A stretch of DNA of 33,748 nucleotides from Methanofastidiosum methylothiophilum (GTDB lineage: Archaea > Methanobacteriota_B > Thermococci > Methanofastidiosales > Methanofastidiosaceae), in assembly GCA_001587635.1 (NCBI GenBank), contig LNJE01000016.1, forward strand, positions 1 through 33,748. The letters are read 5' to 3'. The stretch's first letter is position 1, and each line of letters starts with the position of its first letter. The notes below the pieces were generated by a model that did no database searches, had not been told where the DNA came from, and saw nothing but the letters and a program-made list of their open reading frames with translations. Both the position numbers and the translations under genes were made by a program. Of this stretch, positions 1-9,819 are shown piece after piece.

Positions 1-156
1 TCCGATCTTAGCCTCAAGATCTGCATCCTTAAGCTTCATGCCATTTAAGGCAAAAGATGAATTTAAAGCTTGGCGAAATATTTGGCAGATAACACACTCA
101 TATTGCCTGTGCGATAAATTTTTAAAGGTTAGAAAACTATACCCACTAAAGTCTTT
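1..156 (-). pseudogene. Open reading fragment at left edge, unidentified
   Basis: The minus strand is open for 52 codons from base 156 to base 1 and continues off the window; an in-frame stop lies at 157-159. No start codon with a ribosome binding site precedes it; the only in-frame ATG is codon 40. The residues look protein-like, with a CVIC pair at 21-24 and a C-terminal stretch reading MKLKDADLEAKIG. The stop lies only about 12 bases from the lonB start on the other strand, leaving no room for a promoter, so a 5'-truncated gene or mobile-element remnant is likelier than an intact gene. I do not recognise the family. Confidence 0.3.
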
Positions 157-164
157 TTAGAGGA
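117..164 (+). promoter_or_regulatory. lonB TATA-like box and ribosome binding site
   Basis: A TATA-like stretch, ATTTTTAAAGG at about 117-127, would place transcription start near 148. AGAGGA at 159-164 is the Shine-Dalgarno; it sits 7 bases before the ATG at 172 and only 4 before the TTG at 169, favouring the ATG. Confidence 0.4.
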
Positions 165-171
165 AATATTG

Positions 172-2115
172 ATGACAAAGAAAAAATCTTCTAATCAAAT
201 TACGCCAGAAAAAAAAACTAAGATTCTAAATGAACAGCTAGTAGATATTACTGAAGAAGTAAAAAAAGTTAGAGAGCAGATTAAATCCTTTTATGATGTT
301 TCAACAACCGAAGAAATAGAAGTGCCCGAAAATCTAATTGATCAAGTAATTGGCCAAGATCATGCTGTTGAAATTGTAAAGACTGCAGCAAAACAAAGGA
401 GAAATGTATTGTTAATAGGTGAACCTGGAACTGGAAAATCTATGTTAGGTCTTGCAATGGCAGAGCTTCTTCCAAAGGAAGATTTAGAGGATATATTAGC
501 GTACCCAAATCCTGATGATCCGAACACGCCAAGAATTAGAACGGTTCCAAGAGGCAAAGCTAGGCTTATTATAGATGAGCACAAAGCAATGGCAAAAAAA
601 CAAGAAGAAAGTAAAAGAATGATACTTTTCTTTGTCATTGGAGCGATTGTCGTGATTGCGTTAACACAGGGTCAGTTAATTTGGGGAATGTTCCTTGCAG
701 TTATTATTTTCTTTGGAATGCAGACCTTTAGAATTAAAAATCAGGTTATGATTCCAAAGATACTAGTTGATAATTCTAAATGGGAGCATGCTCCATTTTT
801 AGATGGAACAGGAGCTCATGCAGGAGCATTGCTTGGAGATGTGAGACATGACCCTTTCCAATCAGGCGGTCTTGGCACACCTGCACATGAAAGAGTTGAA
901 GCAGGAATGATTCACAAGACTCACAAAGGATTACTTTTTATAGATGAAATTTCAACATTAAAGATTCAAATGCAGCAAGCTATCTTAACAGGTATGCAAG
1001 AAAAGGCATATCCAATTACGGGGCAAAGCGAAATGAGTTCAGGGGCAATGGTTAGAACTGAAAAAGTTCCTTGTAACTTTGTGCTAGTTGCTGCAGGAAA
1101 TCTTGAAACTTTGAGAGATATGCATCCTGCCCTTCGTTCTAGGGTTAGAGGGTATGGGTACGAAGTTTATATGGAAAATTCTATGCCTGCAAATGAAGAA
1201 AATATAAAGAAAATTGTTAGATTTGTCGCACAAGAAGTCAAAAAAGATGCAAAAATTCCACATTTTTCTCTTGACGCAGTAGCTGAGATTGTTCAAGAAG
1301 CAAGAAGAAGAAGTAATAGAAAAAATCATCTAACTCTTAGATTAAGAGAGCTTGGAGGAATGGTAAGGGCTGCAGGCGATGTTGCATTGGCGAGGGGAGA
1401 TACTATTGTTACAGTTGAACATATTATAGAAGCAAGAAAACTTTCAAGATCACTTGAACACCAAATTGCAGATGATTATATCGATAGGAAAAAAGCATAC
1501 CAAATATTTGGTTCCACCGGCGCTCAAATAGGAAAAGTCAATGGGCTTGCTGTATTGGGTGAAGGAAGTGGGATTATTACCCCTATTGAAGTTGGAGTTA
1601 CTCCCTCATCCTCAAAATCCCATGGCAACGTAATTGCAACAGGTAAACTTGGGGAAATAGCTAAAGAATCAATATCAATTGTTTCTTCTTTAATTAAAAG
1701 ATATTCAAATAAGGATCTTTCAAATTACGATATTACTATCCAGTTCCTTCAAGCATATGAAGGTGTTGAAGGTGATAGTGCCAGTGTATCTGTTGCAACA
1801 GCAGTTATCTCTGCACTAGAAGATCTTCCAATAAGACAAGATGTTGCAATGACGGGTTCACTCTCAGTTAGAGGAGATGTCCTGCCTATAGGAGGAGTAA
1901 CAGCAAAAATAGAAGCTGCGCTTGAAAGCGGAATGAAAGAAGTAATTATACCTGAGTCAAATAAAGACGATGTGTACCTAGAAAAATCAAAGAGAAAAGA
2001 AATAAAAATTGTTCCAGTTAATAGATTGGAAGATATTTTAAGTTACGTATTGGTAACAAAAAAAAATTCTGACTTTATTAAAAATTTGGCAAAATTAAAA
2101 AAATCATTAAGCTAA
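172..2115 (+). CDS. lonB: Archaeal membrane-anchored ATP-dependent protease LonB
   Basis: This is the main processive, membrane-bound AAA+ protease of archaea, degrading damaged and regulatory proteins at the cytoplasmic face. The 647-residue protein has an AAA domain with Walker A GEPGTGKS near residues 83-90. An insertion holds two membrane spans (about 149-183, starting MILFFVIGAIVV), the hallmark that separates LonB from soluble bacterial Lon. Walker B LLFIDEIS follows, then the C-terminal protease domain with the catalytic serine in GDSAS and the lysine in GGVTAKIEAA, so the Ser-Lys dyad is intact. I place the start at the ATG at 172 from ribosome binding site spacing; a TTG three bases upstream is the alternative. 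The length is normal for the family. A metallo-hydrolase gene follows after 19 bases, probably co-transcribed. Confidence 0.96.
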   Translation: MTKKKSSNQITPEKKTKILNEQLVDITEEVKKVREQIKSFYDVSTTEEIEVPENLIDQVIGQDHAVEIVKTAAKQRRNVLLIGEPGTGKSMLGLAMAELLPKEDLEDILAYPNPDDPNTPRIRTVPRGKARLIIDEHKAMAKKQEESKRMILFFVIGAIVVIALTQGQLIWGMFLAVIIFFGMQTFRIKNQVMIPKILVDNSKWEHAPFLDGTGAHAGALLGDVRHDPFQSGGLGTPAHERVEAGMIHKTHKGLLFIDEISTLKIQMQQAILTGMQEKAYPITGQSEMSSGAMVRTEKVPCNFVLVAAGNLETLRDMHPALRSRVRGYGYEVYMENSMPANEENIKKIVRFVAQEVKKDAKIPHFSLDAVAEIVQEARRRSNRKNHLTLRLRELGGMVRAAGDVALARGDTIVTVEHIIEARKLSRSLEHQIADDYIDRKKAYQIFGSTGAQIGKVNGLAVLGEGSGIITPIEVGVTPSSSKSHGNVIATGKLGEIAKESISIVSSLIKRYSNKDLSNYDITIQFLQAYEGVEGDSASVSVATAVISALEDLPIRQDVAMTGSLSVRGDVLPIGGVTAKIEAALESGMKEVIIPESNKDDVYLEKSKRKEIKIVPVNRLEDILSYVLVTKKNSDFIKNLAKLKKSLS

Positions 2116-2134
2116 TAGAAATGCATGTGATTAA

Positions 2135-2752
2135 ATGTTTCATTTTATTGAGTCTTTAGGTATTGATTCTAATTGCTATATTCTTGAGAGTAACGTAACT
2201 GTACTAATTGACACCGGCACTTATAAAAATTATAGATTATATGATTATGTCGATGATAATGGATTACAAATTGACTTTATAATTAATACACATTGTCACT
2301 ATGATCACATTGGGGGAAATAAATTTTTTCAAGTGCCAATTTATGCACATGAAAAAGACTATCTTGATATTCAAAATGCAACTGATAAAACTTATTTTCA
2401 TGTATTTTCTAAGACTTTTGAAGGCTTTAAGAATGTGAATCCCTTAAAAGAAGGAGACGAAATTGATTTAGGAGATTATTTATTAAAAGTAATTCATACT
2501 CCTGGGCACACATCCGGATCCATATGCCTATTGGAAGAAGATAAAAGTTATTTATTCTCCGGAGATACGGTCTTTAAAGATTCGATTGGGCGATATGATT
2601 TACCTTCTGGAAACTTTGAAGACTTAAAACAATCATTAAAAAAACTGTGTAATCTAAAAGTAAAAGAAGTTTTTCCAGGTCACGGTGAAAATTTTTCTGG
2701 CAAAGATCTTTTATTCAATAGATATATGATTTCATTAATTGAAGAGATTTAG
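2135..2752 (+). CDS. Metallo-beta-lactamase-fold hydrolase (glyoxalase II-like)
   Basis: This is a single-domain zinc hydrolase of 205 residues. The HxHxDH motif is visible as H53, H55, D57 and H58 (THCHYDHIGG), followed by a metal histidine in HTPGHTSGS, the bridging aspartate in SGDTVF and a last histidine in FPGHGE, so the di-metal site is complete. It lacks the C-terminal helical domain of true hydroxyacylglutathione hydrolases, which bind glutathione; the substrate is therefore unknown and is probably a small thioester. It starts 19 bases after lonB with only a weak GTGAT upstream, consistent with read-through from the lonB promoter. A perfect 8-base inverted repeat just downstream may end the operon. 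Confidence 0.85.
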   Translation: MFHFIESLGIDSNCYILESNVTVLIDTGTYKNYRLYDYVDDNGLQIDFIINTHCHYDHIGGNKFFQVPIYAHEKDYLDIQNATDKTYFHVFSKTFEGFKNVNPLKEGDEIDLGDYLLKVIHTPGHTSGSICLLEEDKSYLFSGDTVFKDSIGRYDLPSGNFEDLKQSLKKLCNLKVKEVFPGHGENFSGKDLLFNRYMISLIEEI

Positions 2753-2759
2753 GCCATAT

Positions 2760-2792
2760 TACATGGATTTATAATCTACTTTATTCCATGTA
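2760..2792 (+). repeat. Inverted repeat after the lonB operon (possible terminator or operator)
   Basis: TACATGGA at 2760-2767 is matched perfectly by TCCATGTA at 2785-2792 around a 17-base loop. It begins 8 bases past the hydrolase stop codon. There is no strong T-run after it, so it may be an RNA 3' end structure or a protein-binding palindrome. The rest of the intergenic stretch to 2890 is AT-rich with nothing else I can name. Confidence 0.5.
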
Positions 2793-2898
2793 GATTTGTG
2801 TTACCTATAACATATTTATTTTTCATTAGTATGTATGATGTTTATTTTAATTATTAAATACAAATAAGTGATATTTTCTGCCAAAAAACATAACTAAG

Positions 2899-2933
2899 AT
2901 TTAAATACTTATAATATTAACAACATGAAGGAG
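2899..2933 (+). promoter_or_regulatory. gdhA promoter and ribosome binding site
   Basis: A TATA-like TTTAAATAC lies at 2900-2908, with a second candidate CTTATAATA at 2909-2917. AAGGAG at 2928-2933 is a strong Shine-Dalgarno 8 bases before the ATG at 2942; it overlaps the alternative GTG at 2933 and so rules that start out. Confidence 0.5.
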
Positions 2934-2941
2934 TGTATCCC

Positions 2942-4189
<1,248 letters not shown>

Positions 4190-4237
4190 CTTAATCTATT
4201 CTTTTTCTATTTATTCCATTTAAGTTTTAAACAAAGT

Positions 4238-4504
4238 TGCTTTCTTGCATAGTTTCAATCAAACTACAATTTTTTCTACTTGTTCCTTTTTACGCTAACT
4301 GTTGTTGATTCCATACAATTTTGACCTTATCTCTGTCCATAGTAGGGAATTCTTTATCCAAGATACCATTTTAAGAAACTAATAGATATGCATAATTCTC
4401 ATATATAGACTTACTTTTTATTTATTGTGTCATTTTCTTAGGACTATAGGATTTATAAAAATTTAATTTTGCGATTAAATTATTCGGTAAGTTAAAACAA
4501 AGTA
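4238..4504 (-). mobile_element. Degenerate MITE-like element, copy 1
   Basis: This fills most of the 340-base gap between gdhA and gatD. It aligns along its length with the element at 33455-33748: left end TGCTTTCTTGCATAGTTT (4238-4255) against TGCTTTGTTGAATAATTC, a shared internal CCTATAG-type block (minus strand), shared GATAAGGTC, and a worn right end GTTAAAACAAAGTA (4491-4504). Read on the minus strand it decodes as a decayed version of the same transposase start, with pieces such as NGILDKEF and DRDKVKIV, but stop codons interrupt it. It is therefore older than copy 2 and non-coding. Its right end lies 5 bases before the gatD TATA box. Confidence 0.7.
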
Positions 4505-4509
4505 AAACA

Positions 4510-4518
4510 CTTATATAG
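4510..4518 (+). promoter_or_regulatory. gatD TATA box
   Basis: CTTATATAG is centred about 25 bases before the ATG at 4539, the spacing of an archaeal leaderless promoter. No ribosome binding site is present, which agrees. The box directly abuts the MITE remnant. Confidence 0.5.
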
Positions 4519-4538
4519 TATATTTCTTATCCTTGAAT

Positions 4539-5828
4539 ATGCAACCTGAAGTTGGAGACATCATTAAATTTAAGAAAGGTAAAATAAAATATGAAGGTAT
4601 AGTAATTCCATCGCCAAAAAAAGATTCAATTATCATTAAATTGTCTAACGGGTACAATATTGGCTTTAAGAAAGACTCAATTGAAATCATTAGTGTGGAA
4701 AAAAAAGAAAAACCAAAAATTTTTTCTGAAGTAAAATTTGAAAAAAATAAAGGCCTCCCGGAAATTTCTTTAATCTCAACAGGCGGAACGATTGCTTCAA
4801 GAGTAGATTATGAAGCGGGCGGAGTTAGATGGCTTATGAAACCAGAAGAAATATTCTTTATGACGCCAGAATTATCTAATGTTGTTACTTTTAAAAATAT
4901 ATCCTCCCCATTTCAGATAGCTTCAGAATCAATGACTTTTGAATGTTACAAAATTTTAGCAAAGGAAGTAGCAAATGAGTTGAACTCAGGTTCAAAAGGA
5001 GTTATAATCACTCATGGCACTGATACACTTCACTACACCTCTGCTGCGTTATCTTTTATGCTTCAAAATCTTTCCAAGCCAGTATGTTTAGTAGGTGCTC
5101 AAAGAAGTCCTGATAGAGGAAGTTTTGACGGATCTATGAACTTAATATGTGCTTCATATATAGCGGGACAATCTGACATAGGTGAAGCTGTAATTGTAAT
5201 GCATGGAGAAATGAGCGATACGTATTGTAATGTATTAAGAGGAACAAAAGTAAGAAAGATGCATTCTACAAGAAGAGATACTTTTCGGCCAATCAATTCG
5301 TCTTCTCTGGCAAAAATTTATATGAATGGAAAATTTGAAAAACTGTCGGATTATAAAATGCGAAATGATGATAATGAAGTATACCCAGATATAGAGTTAG
5401 AAGAAAAAACTGCTATTATTAAAGCTTATCCAAATTTTAATCCGGATATTTTGGATTATTATATTGATAAGGGGTATAAAGGATTAGTTATAGAAGCATT
5501 TGCGCTAGGTCATGTTCCAACAAATACAATAAATGATAAATTTTCATGGATAGATCCAGTAAAAAGAGCTAGGGATGAAGGAATAATAATAGTCTTTGCT
5601 ACACAGTGCCTATTTGGTAGAGTTAATCCTTTTGTTTATTCAAACGGTAGAATAATGGAAGAGATGGGCGTCATTTATGCAGAAGATATGTTGCCAGAAG
5701 TAGCATATCTAAAATTATCTTGGATTTTAGGCCATACAAATGACTATTTTGAGATCAAGAGAAACATGCTTAGTAACATGGCGAATGAAATAAACTATCG
5801 TATAAAAGGCGGTAAAGATGGATTATAA
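4539..5828 (+). CDS. gatD: Glutamyl-tRNA(Gln) amidotransferase subunit D
   Basis: GatD is the asparaginase-type glutaminase of the archaeal GatDE complex; it releases ammonia from glutamine (or asparagine) and channels it to GatE. The 429 residues comprise an N-terminal beta-barrel-like segment (about 1-60) that is specific to GatD and absent from free asparaginases, then an L-asparaginase fold. The first catalytic threonine is in STGGTIAS (about 80-87) and the second Thr-Asp pair is in HGTDTLHYT (about 159-167). The leaderless promoter favours the ATG at 4539; a TTG six bases upstream is in frame. It overlaps gatE by 11 bases, so the two subunits are translationally coupled. Confidence 0.95.
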   Translation: MQPEVGDIIKFKKGKIKYEGIVIPSPKKDSIIIKLSNGYNIGFKKDSIEIISVEKKEKPKIFSEVKFEKNKGLPEISLISTGGTIASRVDYEAGGVRWLMKPEEIFFMTPELSNVVTFKNISSPFQIASESMTFECYKILAKEVANELNSGSKGVIITHGTDTLHYTSAALSFMLQNLSKPVCLVGAQRSPDRGSFDGSMNLICASYIAGQSDIGEAVIVMHGEMSDTYCNVLRGTKVRKMHSTRRDTFRPINSSSLAKIYMNGKFEKLSDYKMRNDDNEVYPDIELEEKTAIIKAYPNFNPDILDYYIDKGYKGLVIEAFALGHVPTNTINDKFSWIDPVKRARDEGIIIVFATQCLFGRVNPFVYSNGRIMEEMGVIYAEDMLPEVAYLKLSWILGHTNDYFEIKRNMLSNMANEINYRIKGGKDGL

Positions 5829-7689
5829 CACACTTGGCCTTAAAATTGGATTAGAAATTCATCAACAACTAAATACTGATAGAAAGTTATTTTGTCATTG
5901 CCCGACGATTCTTAGAATTGATGAACCTATTGGTATTATTGAGAGAAAACTTAGGCCAACACCTTCTGAAATAGGTGAAATTGACATAGCTGCATTGAAA
6001 GAATATATGAGAGGTAAGACTTTTATTTATCAATATTTTGATTCTAATTGTCTTGTGGAGCTTGACGAGGAACCTCCACATTTAGTTTCTGAAGAAGCAA
6101 AAAAAATTGGAGTTGAAGTTTCTTTACTTTTAAACTCAAATATTGTTGAAGAAATTCAAGTAATGAGAAAAACTGTTCTTGATGGTTCAAATACTTCTGC
6201 ATTTCAGAGAACTATGCTAATATCAACTGATGGTTATATTAACACAAAGGAAGGGCTTGTTTCTATTTTAACTGTATGCTTGGAAGAAGATGCGGCAAGA
6301 TTAGTTAGTCAAGACGATACAACAAAAACATTTAGATTGGATAGGTTAGGGATTCCTCTAATTGAAATTGCGACAGGCCCAGATATATCAAATCCAATGC
6401 AAGCAAAAGAAGCCGCGTACATATTAGGGCAAATATTGAGGGCAACTGGAAAAGTAAAAAGAGGTCTTGGAACTATAAGACAAGATCTAAATATTTCTAT
6501 TATAGAAGGGGGGAGGGTTGAACTTAAAGGCGTTCAAAAGTTAGAGATGATACCCCTATGGATTGAAAGAGAAATAGAGAGGCAAATTAACCTAGTCAAA
6601 ATCAGAAATGAATTGAACAAAAGAGGATCTGCTGAGGATCTCGAATTTAACTCTATTGAGATAACAGATATATTTAAAGATACGACCTCCAAAATTATTG
6701 GCAATTCTATAAAAAATTACTGTAAAGTCTACTCAATTAAGTTAAAAAATTTTAAAGGTATACTTGGAACAGAAATCCAAAAAAATAGAAGATTTGGTAC
6801 CGAATTGGCAGATCATGCCAAAACATACGGGATTTCTGGATTGTTCCACTTAGATGAACTTCCAAACTACGGTATAACTACTGAAGAGATTCAAAAAGTA
6901 AAAAATAAATTGGAAATAAATGAACTTGATTCTTTTGTAATTGTTACTGGAAAAGAAGATATTTGCTACAAGGCTATAGAAGAAATCTTTGAACGATGCA
7001 AAAAAGCCTTTTTAGGAGTTCCTAATGAAACAAGAGATGCACTAGAAGATGGAAATTCCAAATATTCTAGGCCACTTCCCGGAAGGGCGAGGATGTACCC
7101 TGAAACAGATATACCTCCATTTACAATTGAACAAAATTTAATAGATAATATTAAAGAAAATCTTCCAGAAACTTTTGATGAAATTGTATCTAAATTTGTA
7201 AAAAAATATGGTCTTAAAAAAGAAGAAGCTGAAAAAATTGCATATGAAGCTCCCGACTTGTTTGAAAAGGTGACTTCCTCTCTTGAAATTAAACCCTCTA
7301 TTTTCATTAAAGCCTTAGATATCTCAAAAAATCTGGAAAAAGAGGAAGGATATGTAACAGATGATGGAACCTTATATCTCCTTTTTGAAAAAGTATCAAA
7401 GGGCATAATCGCAAAAGAAGGTATCGAAGAAGTTTTAAAAAGAGTATCAAGAGGGGAGAATCCAGAAAAAGTTATTTCTGAGTTTTCATCTGAAAACTCT
7501 TTTCTAGATATTGAAACTTTTATTGAAAAAATAATACTTGAAAAAAAAGATTTTATTTTAGAGAAAAAAGAACGCGCTATATCTCCTTTGATGGGACTAT
7601 GTATGAAAGAGTTTAGAGGTAAAGTAGATGGCAGTTTGATTAACAAAATTCTAGATAAAAAAATTAGGGAAGTTATAGAGTACTCTTAA
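5818..7689 (+). CDS. gatE: Glutamyl-tRNA(Gln) amidotransferase subunit E
   Basis: GatE binds misacylated Glu-tRNA(Gln), activates its side chain with ATP and uses ammonia from GatD to make Gln-tRNA(Gln). The 623-residue length is right. The N-terminal half is the GatB-like cradle (GLKIGLEIHQQLNT at the start, then a long kinase-like core with VELKGVQKLEMIP). An AspRS-like insertion typical of GatE follows (roughly 270-400, with GTELADHAKTYGISGLFH), then the conserved SRPLPGRARMYPETDIPP and a C-terminal helical YqeY-like tail. The ATG lies inside the 3' end of gatD. An 8-T run follows the stop codon and is a likely transcription end. The pair implies that this organism makes Gln-tRNA indirectly. 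Confidence 0.96.
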   Translation: MDYNTLGLKIGLEIHQQLNTDRKLFCHCPTILRIDEPIGIIERKLRPTPSEIGEIDIAALKEYMRGKTFIYQYFDSNCLVELDEEPPHLVSEEAKKIGVEVSLLLNSNIVEEIQVMRKTVLDGSNTSAFQRTMLISTDGYINTKEGLVSILTVCLEEDAARLVSQDDTTKTFRLDRLGIPLIEIATGPDISNPMQAKEAAYILGQILRATGKVKRGLGTIRQDLNISIIEGGRVELKGVQKLEMIPLWIEREIERQINLVKIRNELNKRGSAEDLEFNSIEITDIFKDTTSKIIGNSIKNYCKVYSIKLKNFKGILGTEIQKNRRFGTELADHAKTYGISGLFHLDELPNYGITTEEIQKVKNKLEINELDSFVIVTGKEDICYKAIEEIFERCKKAFLGVPNETRDALEDGNSKYSRPLPGRARMYPETDIPPFTIEQNLIDNIKENLPETFDEIVSKFVKKYGLKKEEAEKIAYEAPDLFEKVTSSLEIKPSIFIKALDISKNLEKEEGYVTDDGTLYLLFEKVSKGIIAKEGIEEVLKRVSRGENPEKVISEFSSENSFLDIETFIEKIILEKKDFILEKKERAISPLMGLCMKEFRGKVDGSLINKILDKKIREVIEYS

Positions 7690-7690
7690 T

Positions 7691-7698
7691 TTTTTTTC
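7691..7698 (+). terminator. T-run after gatE
   Basis: TTTTTTTT begins two bases after the gatE stop codon. Archaeal termination needs mainly a U-rich tract, so this is a plausible terminator before the acdA promoter. Confidence 0.45.
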
Positions 7699-7714
7699 CA
7701 TTATGTTTACATAA

Positions 7715-7750
7715 TACATATAAATTGCTGTGCATTATTCTAACATGTGA
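7715..7750 (+). promoter_or_regulatory. acdA promoter and weak ribosome binding site
   Basis: ACATATAAAT at 7715-7724 is a good TATA box; start of transcription is expected near 7745. TGTGA at about 7746-7750 would serve the ATG at 7755. The in-frame TTG at 7725 would lie upstream of the transcription start and is rejected. Confidence 0.5.
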
Positions 7751-7754
7751 AACT

Positions 7755-9164
7755 ATGAAAGATTTGAATTTCTTTTTTAATCCTTCATCCATTGCAGTGA
7801 TAGGGGCCTCTGACATAGTGGGAAGTGTGGGCTACGAAATAATGAAAAATCTAATTGAAGATTTTCCCGGAAAATTATATCCCATCAATATTAAACAAAA
7901 ATTAATTTTTGGTCAACCTAGCTTTAAGAGTATACTTGATGTGCCCCATAAAGTTGAGATGGCAGTTATAGCTATATCCGCACCATATGTAGCTGATACT
8001 TTAGAAGAATGTGGAAAGAAGGGCGTTAAGGGAGTTGTAATTGTATCTGGTGGATTTTCTGAAATTGGAGAAAAAGAAAGGGAAACAAGATTATTAGAAG
8101 TATCTAATAAATATGGGATAAGAATAATAGGCCCTAATTGCATTGGAATTTATGATAATTTTTCCGGGGTTAATACGATATTTCTATCAAAAGATAAAAT
8201 TTCTTACCCGCAAAAAGGAAATATCTCTTTTCTGTCTCAAAGTGGGGCATTTGCAGGACTTATTTTAGATTGGACTAGTAAAGAACGGATTGGAATATCA
8301 AAAGTTGTAAGTTATGGAAATAAAATAGATGTAAATGAAGCAGATCTCATAGAATATATCTATGGAGACAAAAATACAAAAGTCATTTGTTTATATATCG
8401 AAGGAATAAGACGAGGACGAAAATTTATGGAGTCAGCAAAAAAAGTTTCAAAAAAAATTCCAATACTTGCACTAAAATCAGGCAAAACTAAGTCAGGTGC
8501 TAAAGCTGCTTCAAGTCATACTGGAAGTCTTGCAGGTGAAGATATAATATATGATTCGGCGTTCAAACAATCACATATAATAAGGGCAAATAACTTTGAA
8601 GAACTTTTTGATATGGCAAAGGCCTTAGAAAAACAAGTTTACCCAAAGAGCGATGGAATCGCTATTTTGACAAATGCCGGTGGATTGGGCGTCATGACTG
8701 CAGATGCATTAGAAATGAATGGGCTTCGACTTGCAAATTTAAATGAATCCACGGTAAAAAAGCTAAAGGAACAATTTCCAGAGAGAGTAATTGTTTCTAA
8801 TCCTATTGATTTAGTCGGAGATGCAGATAAATATCGTTATGAAGTTGGATTAAGGGCACTTTTAGAAGATGAAGATGTGGGATTAATAATTGTTATTTTG
8901 TTACTTCAGGTTCCAACTCTGTCTTTGGATTCTGCAGATACAATCCTAAACATTAAAAAGAATTGCGAAAAACCGATTCTTATTTTAGGTACAGGTGGGG
9001 AAAAAATCACCCCATGTTTAAGGAAATTAGAAGAAGGGGGCCTAGCGGTATATCCCTCCCCAGAAAGAGCAGCAAGAGCGGCATATGCTTTAGTTACTCA
9101 TGCAGTAGTTAGAGGTGATATTCATAGAGAAAGTAAAGAAAATATTGAACTCTGTAAGATCTGA
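7755..9164 (+). CDS. acdA: Acetate/acyl-CoA ligase (ADP-forming), alpha subunit
   Basis: This is one half of the archaeal ADP-forming acyl-CoA synthetase, which converts acetyl- or other acyl-CoA, ADP and phosphate to the free acid, ATP and CoA, the last energy-conserving step of peptide and sugar fermentation. The 469 residues start with a CoA-binding Rossmann domain (FFNPSSIAVIGASDIVGSVG), followed by two ligase domains. The phosphohistidine region is conserved as SSHTGSLAGED. Substrate preference among acetate, branched-chain and aromatic acids cannot be told from sequence. The start is chosen from TATA-box spacing. The 3' end overlaps acdB by 50 bases. Confidence 0.92.
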   Translation: MKDLNFFFNPSSIAVIGASDIVGSVGYEIMKNLIEDFPGKLYPINIKQKLIFGQPSFKSILDVPHKVEMAVIAISAPYVADTLEECGKKGVKGVVIVSGGFSEIGEKERETRLLEVSNKYGIRIIGPNCIGIYDNFSGVNTIFLSKDKISYPQKGNISFLSQSGAFAGLILDWTSKERIGISKVVSYGNKIDVNEADLIEYIYGDKNTKVICLYIEGIRRGRKFMESAKKVSKKIPILALKSGKTKSGAKAASSHTGSLAGEDIIYDSAFKQSHIIRANNFEELFDMAKALEKQVYPKSDGIAILTNAGGLGVMTADALEMNGLRLANLNESTVKKLKEQFPERVIVSNPIDLVGDADKYRYEVGLRALLEDEDVGLIIVILLLQVPTLSLDSADTILNIKKNCEKPILILGTGGEKITPCLRKLEEGGLAVYPSPERAARAAYALVTHAVVRGDIHRESKENIELCKI

Positions 9165-9819
9165 AGGAAGAGTTTCCTTAATGGAGCACGAAGCTAAAAA
9201 AATTATGAAGGCATATGGGATCAATGTACCTAAAGAAGGAATTGCAACTTCTGAAGAAGAAGTGTTAAAAGTTGCGAGATGGGTTGAGTATCCTGTTGTA
9301 TTAAAAATCGCATCACCAGACATTCAACATAAAACTGATGCGGGAGCAGTTATTCTAAATTTATCCAAAGCAGAAGATATTTTAGAAGGTTACAGGAGAG
9401 TTATAGAAAATTCTAAGAAATATAATCCCAATGCAGATATACGTGGTGTGATAGTCCAGCATATGATGCCAAAACAAAGAGAAGTTATTATTGGCGTTTT
9501 CAAAGATAATCAATTTGGCCATATACTCATGTTTGGACTTGGAGGAATTTTTGTTGAAGTGTTAAAAGATGTCTCGTTTAGAATAGTTCCAATTGAACGT
9601 GAAGACGCATATGAAATGATTTCTGAAATTAGGTCACATCAAATGCTATGTGGGGTTAGAGGAGAAAAACCTTCGGATATAGACGCACTTGTTGACATTA
9701 TGCTCAAAGTATCTAAATTTGTATCTGATTTTCCAGAAGTAAAAGAGCTTGATTTGAATCCGGTATTCGTATGTGAAAAAGGGGCAGTAGCTGTCGATGC
9801 ATTAATTTTTATAGATTGA
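9115..9819 (+). CDS. acdB: Acetate/acyl-CoA ligase (ADP-forming), beta subunit
   Basis: This is the ATP-grasp subunit that carries phosphoryl transfer to ADP in the alpha2-beta2 acyl-CoA synthetase. The 234 residues match the stand-alone beta subunit. Typical segments are the N-terminal EHEAKKIMKAYGINVP, the ATP-grasp lysine region YPVVLKIASPDIQHKTDAG, MFGLGGIFVEVLKDVSFR, and ELDLNPVFV near the end. The GTG at 9115 gives the usual N-terminus before the conserved SEGRVSLMEHEAK segment; the next ATG (9181) would cut into it. Translation is probably coupled to acdA through the 50-base overlap. The gene converges on the minus-strand transglutaminase gene with no gap. Confidence 0.92.
   Translation: MIFIEKVKKILNSVRSEGRVSLMEHEAKKIMKAYGINVPKEGIATSEEEVLKVARWVEYPVVLKIASPDIQHKTDAGAVILNLSKAEDILEGYRRVIENSKKYNPNADIRGVIVQHMMPKQREVIIGVFKDNQFGHILMFGLGGIFVEVLKDVSFRIVPIEREDAYEMISEIRSHQMLCGVRGEKPSDIDALVDIMLKVSKFVSDFPEVKELDLNPVFVCEKGAVAVDALIFID

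Noticed and set aside
360..638. Minus-strand open frames inside lonB and several other plus-strand genes
   Set aside because: They lie wholly opposite conserved genes, lack ribosome binding sites and have residue composition typical of antisense shadows.
6966..7646. A 226-codon minus-strand open frame within gatE
   Set aside because: It is long because of codon bias in gatE; it is Ser/Phe/Ile-rich with no recognisable domain and no promoter.
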